Made by a program: the position numbers and the translations under genes
NCBI RefSeq assembly: GCF_023159225.1
Contig: NC_063170.1
Location: 26,872,301-26,936,300 of the forward strand
Length of the DNA: 64,000 bases
DNA from: Perognathus longimembris pacificus
Taxonomy: Eukaryota > Chordata > Mammalia > Rodentia > Heteromyidae
Direction: 5' to 3'
The notes under the pieces: generated by a model
The model's database searches: none
What the model was told of the DNA's origin: nothing
The model's input: only the letters and a program-made list of their open reading frames with translations
Shown: one piece after another, positions 1-9,287 of the stretch
Layout of the letters: every line of letters begins with the position of its first letter
Position numbering within the stretch: position 1 is the first letter of the stretch

Positions 1-1315
1 AGACTGTTCATCTTGAGGTAACAAACGAGAGGTGTGAAATCCAAGAGCTGTAGTGGCAGTTTTGAGGCAGGGTGACAACTTGCTTACCTGGGAAGGAGGG
101 GAGGCTGGTGCTGAGCAGGGGATAGGGAAGAATCAACATCTGGGGAGGGAAAGACCCAATGCCAAAGGGAATGAGTTCCCTTTCATTTAAGAAACACTTG
201 GCAAGCTCTGTGGCACACCTTATCCTGGGCTGGGGTGAAGCTGCCTGGAGTGGGGATGTGGGGGAGGAGAACTGCGACATGAGTAGGGCCAGTGGGAGGT
301 TTGGCAGAGGACAGCAGTAGATGTCTGGAGCTTTGAGCACAGCATGTAGTCTGAGCAGGAGCAGAATGGAGGGTGGAGGGGCGGGTAGGAGCAGGGGAGG
401 CTGGTGCTGTAGTCCTCTGGGGAAGGATAGGAGTCCACTGGGAAGCAGAAATGATGTGGGCTGATGGGGGCTGTGCTGGGAGCCATGTGCTGGGTACTCA
501 GCCCCAGGGCGATGACAGGGACATGGGCAGGGGCTGGGGACAGAGGTAACTGGGATATGGAAATGAAGCACCTTCCTGGAAGGAGCCTTGCAAGTACTAG
601 GTGCTTCCCAGAGGTCAGCAGGGAGCCAGTGGATGTGGGCTTGGCAGCAGGGGACTGGCCAGGGTGGAACAGAGGGTTACAGGCTTGGAGACCACCACAG
701 CATGCACCCTGGGCACAGGTCCCTGGACCCTCTGTGCCCCTGAAAGGGATGCTGGAATCCATTGCAGAAACAGCTGAGGGTTGCCAGGAACTGTGGTACC
801 CTCAGGTGGGCCCATGGCCAGATGCTCCCATCTGGAATGGGAGGCTGTGGGACACTATCATTCCTGCCCACCCAGCACTCATTGGTCCCCCTCCTTCCTT
901 TTATCCACAGTGATCTGATTCCTTCCCACTGGTGTCCCTTATGTCTTGGCAACACAGATTACCCCCAGCCCAAGGGTGGACCCATGGTCAAAGGACAAGA
1001 GAAGCCTGGAAGTGCTGGTGCTCACAGTAGCTAGGAATCAAGAAAACAGTGAGGAGATATGGGGAGTTAGATTCCAGAGAAGATTGCTGGAGCCATATCT
1101 GTGGCCCTCATGGATACTTCCAGAGTGAAGCTGTTCCTGTTAATGTTCAACCCTGTAGGTGAAAGACAGGTGCCTCTGTCCAAATCCAGTCATTTCATCC
1201 CAGGGGGAAGCCAGAATGTGACCACCCCATCTCCTACCCATTCTCTATGCTCTGCAGGCAAAAGTCCTGGCTCTCTGTATGTGCCTATGTGTATATGGTC
1301 ATGTATTATGCAGTT
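1..1315. other. Non-repetitive intergenic sequence
   Basis: No repeat family or gene is recognised here. Open frames up to 187 codons exist on both strands, but they overlap each other, are proline/serine/glycine-rich in the way GC-rich non-coding DNA produces, and show no domain. I see no splice-bounded exon that I would defend. Confidence 0.5.
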
Positions 1316-1377
1316 GTATTTGTGTACATAGTTGTGTGGCTGTGTGTGGTTCTGTGTGTGTGTGTCTGTGCACACAG
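1316..1377. repeat. Imperfect GT-rich simple repeat
   Basis: Interrupted TG/GT dinucleotides, with a short uninterrupted core near 1350-1366. This is a degenerate microsatellite. Confidence 0.7.
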
Positions 1378-1684
1378 GAGGAGTGTGATTTAAATGATGA
1401 TGGTACCCATGTCTGTTACTGAGAACACTAGGCTTTGGGTACTGGGCTGCACCATGGCTGAGGTAGGGATGGTGGGCCCCTATGGGGCCTTGACATCTAG
1501 CTTTTCCTTCCTATGTGCCTGTAGCTCAGGGCCAGCTCTGTCTGTCGTCTTGCAACAGCAAATAAACTTCCCACCCAGAACCACAGGGCTGGGATAAACT
1601 ATCCCCCAGTGGACCTTTCCACACCTTGCCAGAACTTTCACTGCTATTGTCAGGTTGAGAAGCCACAATATTCAGGCTTTCTTT

Positions 1685-1900
1685 TTCTTTTGGCAGTATT
1701 GGAGTTTTAACTCAGGACCTTCTTGCACTTGCTAGGTGGGCACTCTACTACTTAAGTCTCTCCCAGGCCCCCATTCCTTTATGTTTTAGTTATTTTTCAG
1801 GCTGTGTCTTGTGCTTCTTGCCAAGCTAGTCTCCGACTTGATCCTCTTATCTATGCCTCGCAAGTAGCCGGGATTACAGGTGTGTACTAGGTGCCCAATT
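1685..1900 (-). repeat. Old tRNA/B1-type composite SINE, antisense
   Basis: Read on the minus strand it ends in the tRNA-derived half: the plus strand shows the antisense landmarks 'ttttaactcaggacc' and 'cactctactacttaag'. A B1-like half follows, with 'caagtagccgggattacagg'. It is much diverged from the younger copies in the window, so it is an old insertion. Confidence 0.7.
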
Positions 1901-2010
1901 CCTGGTTCTTTTATTCACACTAAGGGCACCTGAGTGAGGGGTCGTTTACCAAGTTGAACCTAAAATCATGTCTCATTTGGCAGAAAGAATGTTTAAAAAT
2001 TAAAAATAAG

Positions 2011-2381
2011 ATAGTTGGGGTGTAGCTCAAGTGGTAATAGCATCTGCCTAGCAAACATGAGGCCTTGAGTTCCAACTCCAGCGCTATCAAACTCCAGCTA
2101 TAGCACAGTGGCTCACAGCTAACACTTCACCTACTTAGAAAGCAGATTTCAGGAAATTCTTGGTTCAAGTCAAGACCAAATAAAAGGTTAATGAGCACTG
2201 CCTTCTCCCCCCAAATCAGGCATGGTTGGTGCATGGCTATAATCCCAGTTATGCAGTAGACATAGGTAGGAAGATCTCAGTCTGAGGCCCTGGGGAAAAA
2301 TATACGAACTTACCTGAAGAAAATAATGAAAGTGAAAAAAGTCTGGACACATGGCTCAAGTGGTAGAGTGTGAGTGAGGTC
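2011..2381 (+). repeat. Cluster of old ID-like and B1-like SINE fragments
   Basis: An ID-like head ('tggggtgtagctcaagtgg') begins near 2015. Two degraded B1-like segments follow, around 2100-2175 and 2214-2380, the second ending with 'ggctcaagtggtagagtg'. Borders are uncertain because copies are diverged and abut each other. Confidence 0.6.
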
Positions 2382-2497
2382 TTTTTTTTTTTTTTTTGGC
2401 CAGTCCTGGGCCTTGGACTCAGGGCCTGAGCACTGTCCCTGGCTTCTTTTTGCTCAAAGCTAGCACTCTGCCACTTAAGCCACAGCGCCACTTCTGG
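2382..2497 (-). repeat. Geomyoid ID-like SINE, second monomer, antisense
   Basis: A poly-T run is followed by the antisense of the second SINE monomer (ggccagtcctgggcc at about 2398 to cttctgg at 2497). Its head is missing; it abuts a sense copy of the same family, making an inverted repeat. Confidence 0.85.
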
Positions 2498-2653
2498 ACC
2501 TGGGTTCAATTCCTCGGCACCATATATATAGAGAAAATGGCCAGAAGTGGCGCTGTGGCTGAAGTGGCAGAGTGCTAGCCTTGAGCAAAAAGAAGCCAGG
2601 GACAGTTACATCAGACAGCCTTGAGTCCAAGCCCCAGGACTGGCAAAAACCAC
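2498..2653 (+). repeat. Geomyoid ID-like dimeric SINE, sense, 5'-truncated
   Basis: The copy starts inside the first monomer (gggttcaattcc), continues through the linker and carries the full second monomer from 2539 to 2644. Its tail is A- and C-rich (caaaaaccaccacc). Together with the antisense copy upstream it forms arms of about 100 bp with a 43-bp loop. Confidence 0.85.
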
Positions 2654-3420
2654 CACCACCAACAACATCACCACCAACAAAAACCCAACAACTTGGGATT
2701 GTATCAGCCAATGGCAGGTTAGTAGAAATAAGATTGTGGTTTTGGTCTATTTCCATTTGCTAGCAGGTTGGACCAACTGTCTTTGGAGTCCTTCTGGCCT
2801 GCACTTCAGTCTGGATTATTCCTTTACCCTCCCCTGTTCTGTCCTATAAGCTTTAGCAGGACCACACTCGGTTGCTGCAGACAGACTTTGAGATCAACCT
2901 AATACTATGTATAACTTCTAGCAGGTTTCAGAATTGTCCACTCCAGTTGTGCAGCCCAGAGTGAGGCTGGCCAGAGAAATGTGGCTGTAACTTCCACTGG
3001 TGGCATAATTTAACATCAATTAATGATATTTATATGCACAGTAAAAATTTAGCATTAAAAGGCATGAGTGACAAAGGAGCTCTAGGAAGATTCCTGGGCC
3101 AACAGTCATTACCAAGGAATTGCAATGGCAAATGAATTGGGCTGGTCGTTAGGGAAGAATGTGATTATGTTTAAAAAAAATGTTGGGGATGAATGTCTTG
3201 ATCTCACATCTATCAGCAAAATCCCTGAGAATTCAGACCTGTAAGAGTTTGGATTAGAAAGGGTTTATGGAGATTAGCTTAGTCCATTCTGTGCCCCAAA
3301 GAGATCAGTGAACCACTGCAAGCAAGATACACACAGGACTCTGCACAGGGAGGCTCATGCCCTGAGGGGTAGATTTTCTTTTGTTTCCAGAAAGCTATCT
3401 CATATTGAGACATAAGCTCT
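2654..3420. other. Unique intergenic sequence
   Basis: No recognised repeat or coding region. The start is a CCA/ACA-rich tail of the preceding SINE. The rest is ordinary AT-rich sequence. Confidence 0.5.
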
Positions 3421-3500
3421 TGACTCAGGCTCTCTGGATCCAAATCCTGGTTCTACCATTGGCTTGGGGTTGTCCTTGAAACTCAGCTTGCTTTTGTGTT
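3420..3500 (+). repeat. MIR-like ancient SINE fragment
   Basis: Matches the MIR core order by eye: 'tctggatccaaatcctggttctacca' style segment followed by 'ggttgtccttgaaactcag'. Short and diverged, as expected for a pan-mammalian MIR. Confidence 0.5.
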
Positions 3501-3515
3501 AAGAAGTATTCATGG

Positions 3516-3730
3516 GCTGGGGATATAGCCTAGTGGCAAGAGTGCCTGCCTCGGATACATGAGGCCCTAGGTTCGATTCCCCAGCACCACATATACAGAA
3601 AACGGCCAGAAGCGGCGCTGTGGCTCAAGTGGCAGAATGCTAGCCTTGAGCGGGAAGAAGCCAGGGACAGTGCTCAGGCCCTGAGTCCAAGGCCCAGGAC
3701 TGGCCAAAAAAAAAAAAAAAAAAAAAAAAA
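3516..3730 (+). repeat. Young ID-like dimeric SINE with perfect target duplication
   Basis: Complete copy: first monomer begins gggctggggatatagcc with A-box-like and B-box-like parts (ggttcgattcc), then the second monomer, then about 27 A residues. It is flanked by a perfect 15-bp duplication, aagaagtattcatgg, at 3501-3515 and 3731-3745. The long pure A tail and exact duplication point to recent L1-driven insertion. I think this is the IDL-Geo type family, named from memory. Confidence 0.95.
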
Positions 3731-3745
3731 AAGAAGTATTCATGG

Positions 3746-4242
3746 TACTTACTTCTCAAGTGGTTGTAATATACAGTATGATGCAAAGCGCAGGCCACAG
3801 GAAGCCCCAGAGAGGCTTCTGTTGAGATCCTGTTGGTACCTTATGGGTTACCTTTGCTCCTTATAACATGCTCAACATGCCAGGGATAGCAAGCAGCATG
3901 GTTAAGCCCTCACCCTGTCTTCCACTAGACACCTCAGTTTCGTCTGTTACATCATTAGCTTCTGCTGGAACTTCAATTCTAAAGGAAGGCTCTCTGTAAC
4001 TAAAGCTGTTTGACATTCACTGTTTCTAGATGAAGAAAATGAAGAGCAAGAGCAAGAGATATATGTGTCCAGGTAGGGCCACCAGGGTTGGTGCCTAGTT
4101 GAGTATCAGGGAAACAAAATTTGTACCTCAAATGTTGCATGGGATAAACTCCTTTGTCTGTCTTTCTGACTTTATACTTTATCAGGTGACATCATCTCCA
4201 GATCTGATGACAAGGAGTCTGACAGAGAGATGACAGTGTCTC
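3746..4242. other. Unique intergenic sequence upstream of the ERV
   Basis: No repeat or gene recognised. It ends in the tetranucleotide CCAG (4243-4246) that the retrovirus duplicated. Confidence 0.5.
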
Positions 4243-4246
4243 CCAG

Positions 4247-4554
4247 TGTTGTGCCAAGTTGCAAGACCACCCCCAAGAAGACCACCGAGATTCAGACACT
4301 CCGAAATGCAAAAGCAAGGCAAGGCTTTATTTAACGAGCTGCCAACTCGGGCCTCGTCCTACCCACCGACACAGCGGAGGTTAGGAGGAAGCCCCGAGCT
4401 GTGATTACATAGGGCTTATAAAGGCAAAGAACAAGGTTACAACAATCAGCTGTGCAAGCAAGATTAGAACACAGGTACAAATCTGATTGGCTCAGGGTTC
4501 GATTCTAAAATGGGGTTCACGTGGTGGGGCCTGACTTCAAAGTCTGGCACCTCA
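4247..4554 (-). repeat. 3' LTR of the minus-strand ERV
   Basis: 308 bp, starting TGAGG and ending ACAACA on the minus strand (TG...CA ends). Read on the minus strand it shows a CCAAT box (plus positions 4486-4490), a TATA-like TTTATAAG (4415-4422) and an AATAAA signal (4326-4331), the normal U3-R-U5 order. Confidence 0.93.
4326..4331 (-). terminator. Polyadenylation signal AATAAA in the 3' LTR
   Basis: AATAAA on the minus strand, about 85 nt downstream of the TATA-like box, as expected for the R region of a short LTR. The 5' LTR has the same signal at 6722-6727. Confidence 0.8.
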
Positions 4555-4573
4555 TTTCCCCCTTTTTCTTTTT
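4555..4573 (-). promoter_or_regulatory. Polypurine tract of the ERV
   Basis: On the minus strand an uninterrupted purine run (AAAAAGAAAAAGGGGGAAA) directly abuts the 3' LTR. This is where plus-strand DNA synthesis would be primed in reverse transcription. Confidence 0.9.
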
Positions 4574-4808
4574 GGTACCTTGGGAGCCAATCATGGCTCC
4601 ATTCTGTCCATTTCAATGGCTTGCATGTCTAGGGGATGATATAGAGGTAAGGCATGGGCCAATAGGGCCAAAAGTAGTATCCGAAAATAACTCTGGTCCC
4701 TCGGTTTTAAAGGGGGGCTGATGGGTGAAGATCATCCATCTTCTGTAACTTCTTCAGGCTGACTCAGGGGCGTAGACCTTACCTAGCCAGGAACCTATAA
4801 CCTTAGTC
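4574..4808 (-). other. ERV region between pol remnant and polypurine tract
   Basis: Only about 235 bp separate the end of the integrase remnant from the polypurine tract, where an autonomous retrovirus would carry env. No envelope domain is recognisable. The env region is essentially deleted. Confidence 0.65.
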
Positions 4809-5370
4809 TCAGTCTAACTTTCTTTTCTTGAGGCGAAGGCAAAGCGGCTGAGTTGGGTGCTTGGAGACCTCCCATGTTCCATCACGGTAGTTGTCATCCA
4901 GGGCAAAGGGGTCAGCTGGCCTGGCGTGGAAGCAATGAACCCAAGTGGCGATGCCGTCTAGGGTCCCTTCCACCGTGGTTCTAAGGAGTTTAGTCTCCTG
5001 GGTAGGATTTCTTTCAGGATCTTCTTAGCCACTACATTCGCAGTCTCATGCTTTGTTGGATAGACTTCAACTCATCCTGAAAAGGTGTCTACAAAAACTA
5101 GCAAATATTTGTAATTTCTGTGAAATCTACTTCCCAATACACACCTGGCCTATTCCCACAGAGGCGAGCTCCTTTAGTAATCTGTTGATTGGGGGCATTG
5201 GTAAGCTGACAGATCTTGCAATTTTTAACAATATACCTTTGCAGGCCTTTAACAGATCTCAATAAGGACACAATCTCAGGTCTACAAGCTTTACTAAACA
5301 GATGTATGAGCTTAAAATTCTCACTGCCAGTCAGGGCTTTGAGTAAATGCGGGGGGTGAGATTTTAATCT
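4809..5370 (-). pseudogene. Degraded integrase (pol 3' end) of the ERV
   Basis: Minus-strand translation in pieces resembles gammaretroviral integrase. There is a zinc-finger CxxC near 5215-5225, then a segment with V-D-F-T-E (around 5120) that holds the first catalytic aspartate, then V-D-T-F (around 5080). The reading frame then shifts. A later segment resembles the integrase C-terminal domain and ends at a TGA at 4809-4811. The part between the catalytic core and the C-terminal domain is missing, including the catalytic glutamate region, and there are internal stops. It cannot make an active enzyme. Identification is by eye from family knowledge. Confidence 0.8.
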
Positions 5371-5612
5371 ATCCTCTCATTTGACAAACTTACTCTTACT
5401 AACCACTATCACAGATGACTGGCAAATTCCTGCCCAGTAGACAGACATGGGCATTGGAAAGGCATGCTTATGAACTATTCTTCTAGGACTTCCCGGCTTT
5501 AACTTTTGAAAGGCCAACAGTAGTGACTCTAGGATCTGACACCATCTCTGCCATCCAAGCAGTGGCTTACTGCCTCTGGATGCTCCATCACTTTTGTCCC
5601 AGGGGGAGTGAC
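5371..5612 (-). other. ERV internal sequence, unrecognised
   Basis: Probably more decayed pol upstream of integrase, judged by position only. Frames are broken and I cannot name a domain. Confidence 0.4.
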
Positions 5613-5806
5613 TTTCGACTTGGACTCAGGGCCTGAGTGCTGTCCCTCAGCTCTCCAGCTCAAGACTAGCACCGTACCACTTTTGAGCTCCACACTACTC
5701 CATTCCCAGCACTCTGCTGGCTGATTAGAGACAAGCCTCTCACAGGGACCTTTCTTTGCCCGGGCTGGCTTCGAACCGCAGATTCAGATCAATGAGTCTT
5801 ATAAGG
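5613..5806 (-). repeat. SINE carried inside the ERV, antisense on the plus strand
   Basis: The plus strand shows the antisense landmarks of the geomyoid SINE: ggactcagggcctgag, then a degraded middle, then ggctggcttcgaaccgc. In the ERV's own orientation the SINE is sense. It is far more diverged than the LTR pair, so it was already in the element before this copy inserted. Confidence 0.8.
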
Positions 5807-6138
5807 GGCCACTTTACTCCAATTATAAGCAACAAGGTGGTCCACACAGAAGTAGTTTTTAAGCATGCTCTCTTACCTGGAACTTATTAAGGGTCAGTAT
5901 TAGATCTTGACAAACTTGTAGGAATCACCTGTGCTTCTCTGTGGGCCTGCTGGAAACTGTTACAAAAAAACCTACAAAGAAGCTGGAATGGCAATTAAAC
6001 ATTTTGGTAGCCATAATTCTCCTTTTCTCACTTTGCAATAATTATTTAGGACAATTTTACTTCCAAATTTCTTCCAAAAGGCTACAAAAACAAAACAATT
6101 AATACAAAAGGAGGAAAACACACAGGCCTAAGAAAAGT
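5807..6138 (-). other. ERV internal sequence, possibly gag-derived, unrecognised
   Basis: Position between leader and pol suggests former gag/pol sequence, but frames are interrupted and I cannot assign a domain. Confidence 0.4.
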
Positions 6139-6430
6139 TACGAGTTGGAGATCTCCCAAGCTGGCCCACAACCTCCTACAAGGGTGCAGAAGGAATGGAC
6201 CCGAGTTGGCCCACAACCTCCTGCAAGAAGGAGTGGACCCGAGTTGGCCCACAACCTCCTGCAAGGGTGCAGAAGGAGTGGACCCGAGTTGGCCCACAAC
6301 CTCCTGCAAGGGTGCAGAAGGAGTGGACCCGAGTTACGAGTTGGAGATCTCCCAAGTTGGCCCACAACCTCCTGCCAGGGTACAGGAGGAGTGGACCCAA
6401 GTTGGCCCACAACCTCCTGCCAGATAAGCA
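6139..6430 (-). repeat. 45-bp tandem array in the ERV 5' leader
   Basis: About six copies of a 45-bp unit built around gttggcccacaacctcctgc and aaggagtggacccgag, some shortened. A second motif, acgagttggagatctccca, appears twice (6139 and 6335), so the array has a higher-order period. Because 45 is a multiple of three, stops are rare and several overlapping open frames appear on both strands; I treat these as artefacts. It lies roughly 210-500 nt downstream of the 5' LTR, where gammaretroviruses keep packaging and dimerisation signals. Confidence 0.9.
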
Positions 6431-6586
6431 GAAGGAGCAGACCCAAGTACAAGGTGGGCAGGTTGAGTCTCGTTTAGGAGGTCCTCCTGGTCAGTTCCGG
6501 CCAAAAACCAAACTGACTCGCGCCCTACAAGCAAAAGCAAAACAGACAAATTACAGGACAAGACAAATGAACAGTGTTGTTTTCTT

Positions 6587-6590
6587 ACCT
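6587..6590 (-). promoter_or_regulatory. Candidate splice donor in the ERV leader
   Basis: The minus strand reads AAG|GTAAGA, a near-consensus donor, about 55 nt after the LTR. Retroviral leaders usually carry a donor in this area, although env is missing here. Confidence 0.55.
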
Positions 6591-6622
6591 TCGGAGTCTG
6601 GGATCTCGGGGTCTCTGGGGCT

Positions 6623-6640
6623 ATCCCGGACGAAACCCCA
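6623..6640 (-). promoter_or_regulatory. Primer binding site, tRNA-Pro-like
   Basis: Two bases inside the 5' LTR border the minus strand reads TGGGGTTTCGTCCGGGAT. By memory this differs at two positions from the tRNA-Pro primer site used by murine leukaemia-type retroviruses. It would prime minus-strand synthesis. Confidence 0.8.
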
Positions 6641-6642
6641 AA

Positions 6643-6950
6643 TGTTGTGCCAAGTTGCAAGACCACCCCCAAGAAGACCACCGAGATTCAGACACTCCGA
6701 AATGCAAAAGCAAGGCAAGGCTTTATTTAACGAGCTGCCAACTCGGGCCTCGTCCTACCCACCGACACAGCGGAGGTTAGGAGGAAGCCCCGAGCTGTGA
6801 TTACATAGGGCTTATAAAGGCAAAGAACAAGGTTACAACAATCAGCTGTGCAAGCAAGATTAGAACACAGGTACAAATCTGATTGGCTCAGGGTTCGATT
6901 CTAAAATGGGGTTCACGTGGTGGGGCCTGACTTCAAAGTCTGGCACCTCA
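6643..6950 (-). repeat. 5' LTR of the minus-strand ERV
   Basis: 308 bp, apparently identical to the 3' LTR. CCAAT box at 6882-6886, TATA-like box at 6811-6818 and AATAAA at 6722-6727, all on the minus strand. This copy would supply the promoter for the proviral transcript. Confidence 0.93.
6811..6818 (-). promoter_or_regulatory. TATA-like box in the 5' LTR promoter
   Basis: TTTATAAG on the minus strand, about 64 nt downstream of a CCAAT box (6882-6886) and upstream of the polyadenylation signal. The spacing fits a compact retroviral promoter. Confidence 0.75.
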
Positions 6951-6954
6951 CCAG

Positions 6955-7800
6955 GACCAAGGACTCCTGGGTCTCCCTTTGCTGCTCTCAAACATCAGGT
7001 GTGTGAGCTTCTACCCGCTTTTTCCCATGTAGTCCCACAGCAGACTAAGTTAAACCTTTCTCCCAAACTTCTCTATAATCCTGGGAGAGTTTGCAGGCAG
7101 TCATGGTTTCCTGACCACAGCTGATCCTCCACATAAAGCCCACTTGCCATCCTGGCACCGGACAGTGCTGTTGGGTACCTTGGAATACACAGAGTTTCAG
7201 TCTTGTCCTCCCCAGTCTGTCTAATGATTCTTCTCCTGTCTGATTGTTTTCATACTGGTTTCAGAACAGGTGTTGCTAAAGGTTTGCCAAATGGTGGTCA
7301 CAGGCCCTAGGGGAATTTGGGAAGGAGAAAGCATTTTTAAGCACCTTTTTTTCCATTTATGCAAACGAATCTAGAGGAAGCAGTTTCTACCCTGGGATGG
7401 GGCTGGGGAGGCTTTCCTATGCTTGCGGGTGAACAGGGATTTATGATTCTCCATGGTCACACACATCTGCTTGTGTGTCCGCACAGAAAAAGAGGCGAAG
7501 GGGCCTAGGTGGGAACCAGGACAGGTAGCCTGCTCTTATGTCCCCTTTCCTAACAAAGCCAGAAATCCATAAGACATCTCTCACTTTCCAAATGTCAAAA
7601 AAGATTTCATGTTTTCTCAAGAACATCCCAGAGGCCATTCAAGACAAGGCCATGGCAGCATGGAGCCACATGGCAGATACAGGGCCCATTCTCAGAACCC
7701 ACTGCCACCTGCTCTGGGCCCTGCCAGGCTGGAGGTCTCCCTTATACCTCTCTCTGCAGCAAGCCCAGGATAAAATGACTCTTACCTACTTAGAGCGACA
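6955..7800. other. Unique intergenic sequence
   Basis: No repeat family or gene recognised. A 91-codon open frame at 7538-7813 has no recognisable domain and is probably chance. Confidence 0.5.
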
Positions 7801-8350
7801 AAGTAAAGATTAATAAAGATCCCAGTCCTGCCGATCTATCATCTTCTGGCAACAAATTATGCACGTATCCCATTATCATTACAGATAATGGGTTAATTGC
7901 AAATCAGGGAGTTAAGATTATTAATGTGAGTGGGAGCTTCAGGGGATGGGGGAAGGCTCAGGCCCAGCTGGCTGGTGGCCCACCCCTGACTGGATGTGAC
8001 TCCCACTACAGGCTGACCTCCCAGTCACTTCCACATCAGTGCTGTTCCTGAGCTCCATCTCCCCTGTTGACTTGCACACGTGCTTTCGAACCATTTCCCG
8101 GGAACTCCATGCAGCAGGAGCATTAAAGCAAATGTGCTCATTATACCTGATGGCGCACAATCCATGCAGAGGAAATTAGTAACGATTAGGGCGTCATTAC
8201 GGGGAGATGTCTCTCTTCACCCAAAATATTGATGGCAAAACCCCCCAGCAGTGCAGATAACAAATGAATAAGACTTAGAAACACAAAGCACTGCGATAAT
8301 GATCAATGTGGTCCTGAATATACTTCAGACATTGCCAAAACAGAGCTATT
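7800..8350. promoter_or_regulatory. Candidate conserved non-coding element
   Basis: Repeat-free block rich in homeodomain-type cores (ATTA/TAAT), for example around 7865-7925, with an octamer-like TTGCAAAT near 7896 and several retained CpGs (for example gcgtcattacgggg near 8191). No long open frame has a recognisable product. This texture is typical of developmental enhancers, but conservation cannot be tested here. Confidence 0.3.
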
Positions 8351-8575
8351 AGCAGCTGCAAAAAAAAAAAAAAAGTCATTGGATGTCCTGACATGCTCTT
8401 TCTCTCAGGGGTTTTATAGCAGATCAGAATATCTGACTTGTGTAGATTTTTATTTTGCAAAGATCAGATACTGCTAGCCTCATCTGCCTTTAGATCAAAA
8501 TTATTTAGGCCAATGATGCTTCTCAGAAGGATCAGAATAGATAGCCTATGTGCACATAAAAATATCCAGGTTTCA

Positions 8576-8805
8576 GCCAGGTGCTGGTGGCTCATGCCTC
8601 TAATCCTAACTACTCAGAAGGCTGAGATTTGAGGATCACAGTTCAAAGCCAGCCCCGACAGGAAAGTCTGTGAGACTATCTCTAATTAACTACCAGAAAA
8701 CTGGAAGAGGCACCGTGGCTCAAAGTGGGAGAGTGCTAGCCTTGACAGGGAGAGTTCCCAGGCTCTGAGTTCAAGTCCCATAAACAGCCCCCTGCCCCCA
8801 AACAC
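8576..8805 (+). repeat. B1-ID composite geomyoid SINE
   Basis: Starts with 'ggtgctggtggctcatgcc', then the 'ctactcagaaggctgag' B1-like part, then the 'ccagaaaactgg' linker, the ID-like second half and 'gagttcaagtccc'. Moderately diverged. Confidence 0.85.
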
Positions 8806-9051
8806 ATATACAGATTTCTAGCTTCTCCAGGAAAATTGATTGTAAAATAGCATTGGCCCATGTTTCCATATAACAGCAGTCAGTGGGAACTGAGTACTGA
8901 TTGCCCCATTTCAGATATCTATACATATCTCATTAGTTTACCACAGACCCTACCACTCCCTATTATCCACAACAGTAAGACAGAGTGTCAGTTTCTTTCT
9001 ATTACATTGCTTATCCCCTAGCCCTCTTCCGCCACCCCCTCTCTCCTTCCT

Positions 9052-9287
9052 GTTGGTACTGAGGCTTGAACTCAAGATCCTGTGCTCTCCTTTAGTTTTG
9101 TGGGTTTTTTTCCCTCACAGCTTGTGCTCTTCCATTTGAGTCATATCTCCACTTTTGGCTTTTTGGTGGTTAATTGGAGGTAAGAGTCTCATGGACTTTG
9201 CTGCCTGCTTAGCTTTGAACCATAATCCTAGATTTTAGCCTCCTGAGTAGCTAGAGATATAGATTTGAGTCACCAGTGCTTGACTAG
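9052..9287 (-). repeat. B1-ID composite SINE, antisense
   Basis: Antisense landmarks in order: gaggcttgaactcaag, ttggtggttaattggag, gagtctcatggactt, gcctcctgagtagctag. Diverged copy. Confidence 0.85.

Larger units (their letters stand above)
4243..6954 (-). mobile_element. Non-autonomous gammaretrovirus-like (ERV1) provirus with identical LTRs
   Basis: The minus strand carries a complete small provirus: 5' LTR 6643-6950, primer site, leader, 2.1-kb internal region, polypurine tract, 3' LTR 4247-4554. Both LTRs are 308 bp and I found no difference between them when reading side by side. The same 4-bp CCAG flanks the element at 4243-4246 and 6951-6954. Four-base duplications, a tRNA-Pro-like primer site and integrase remnants of gammaretroviral type place it in class I ERVs. 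No gag, pol or env frame survives, so it would need proteins from a helper. The internal region also contains a SINE and a 45-bp tandem array. Identical LTRs mean the insertion is recent, because the two LTRs are copied from one template and then diverge. Confidence 0.93.

Noticed and set aside
8..762. Overlapping 149-187 codon frames at the window start
   Set aside because: They overlap on both strands in GC-rich sequence, have low-complexity composition and no domain. Chance frames are the simpler explanation.
3516..3590. tRNA gene
   Set aside because: A-box and B-box-like parts belong to the tRNA-derived head of a SINE. There is no cloverleaf with a usable anticodon stem, and the copy has a target duplication and A tail.
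6139..6430. Possible CRISPR-like array
   Set aside because: There are no unique spacers. The units are tandem copies within a eukaryotic retroelement.
6145..6800. Open frames of 73-201 codons on both strands over the ERV leader array
   Set aside because: The 45-bp unit is a multiple of three and lacks stops in several frames, so overlapping frames on both strands arise automatically. None has a retroviral domain.
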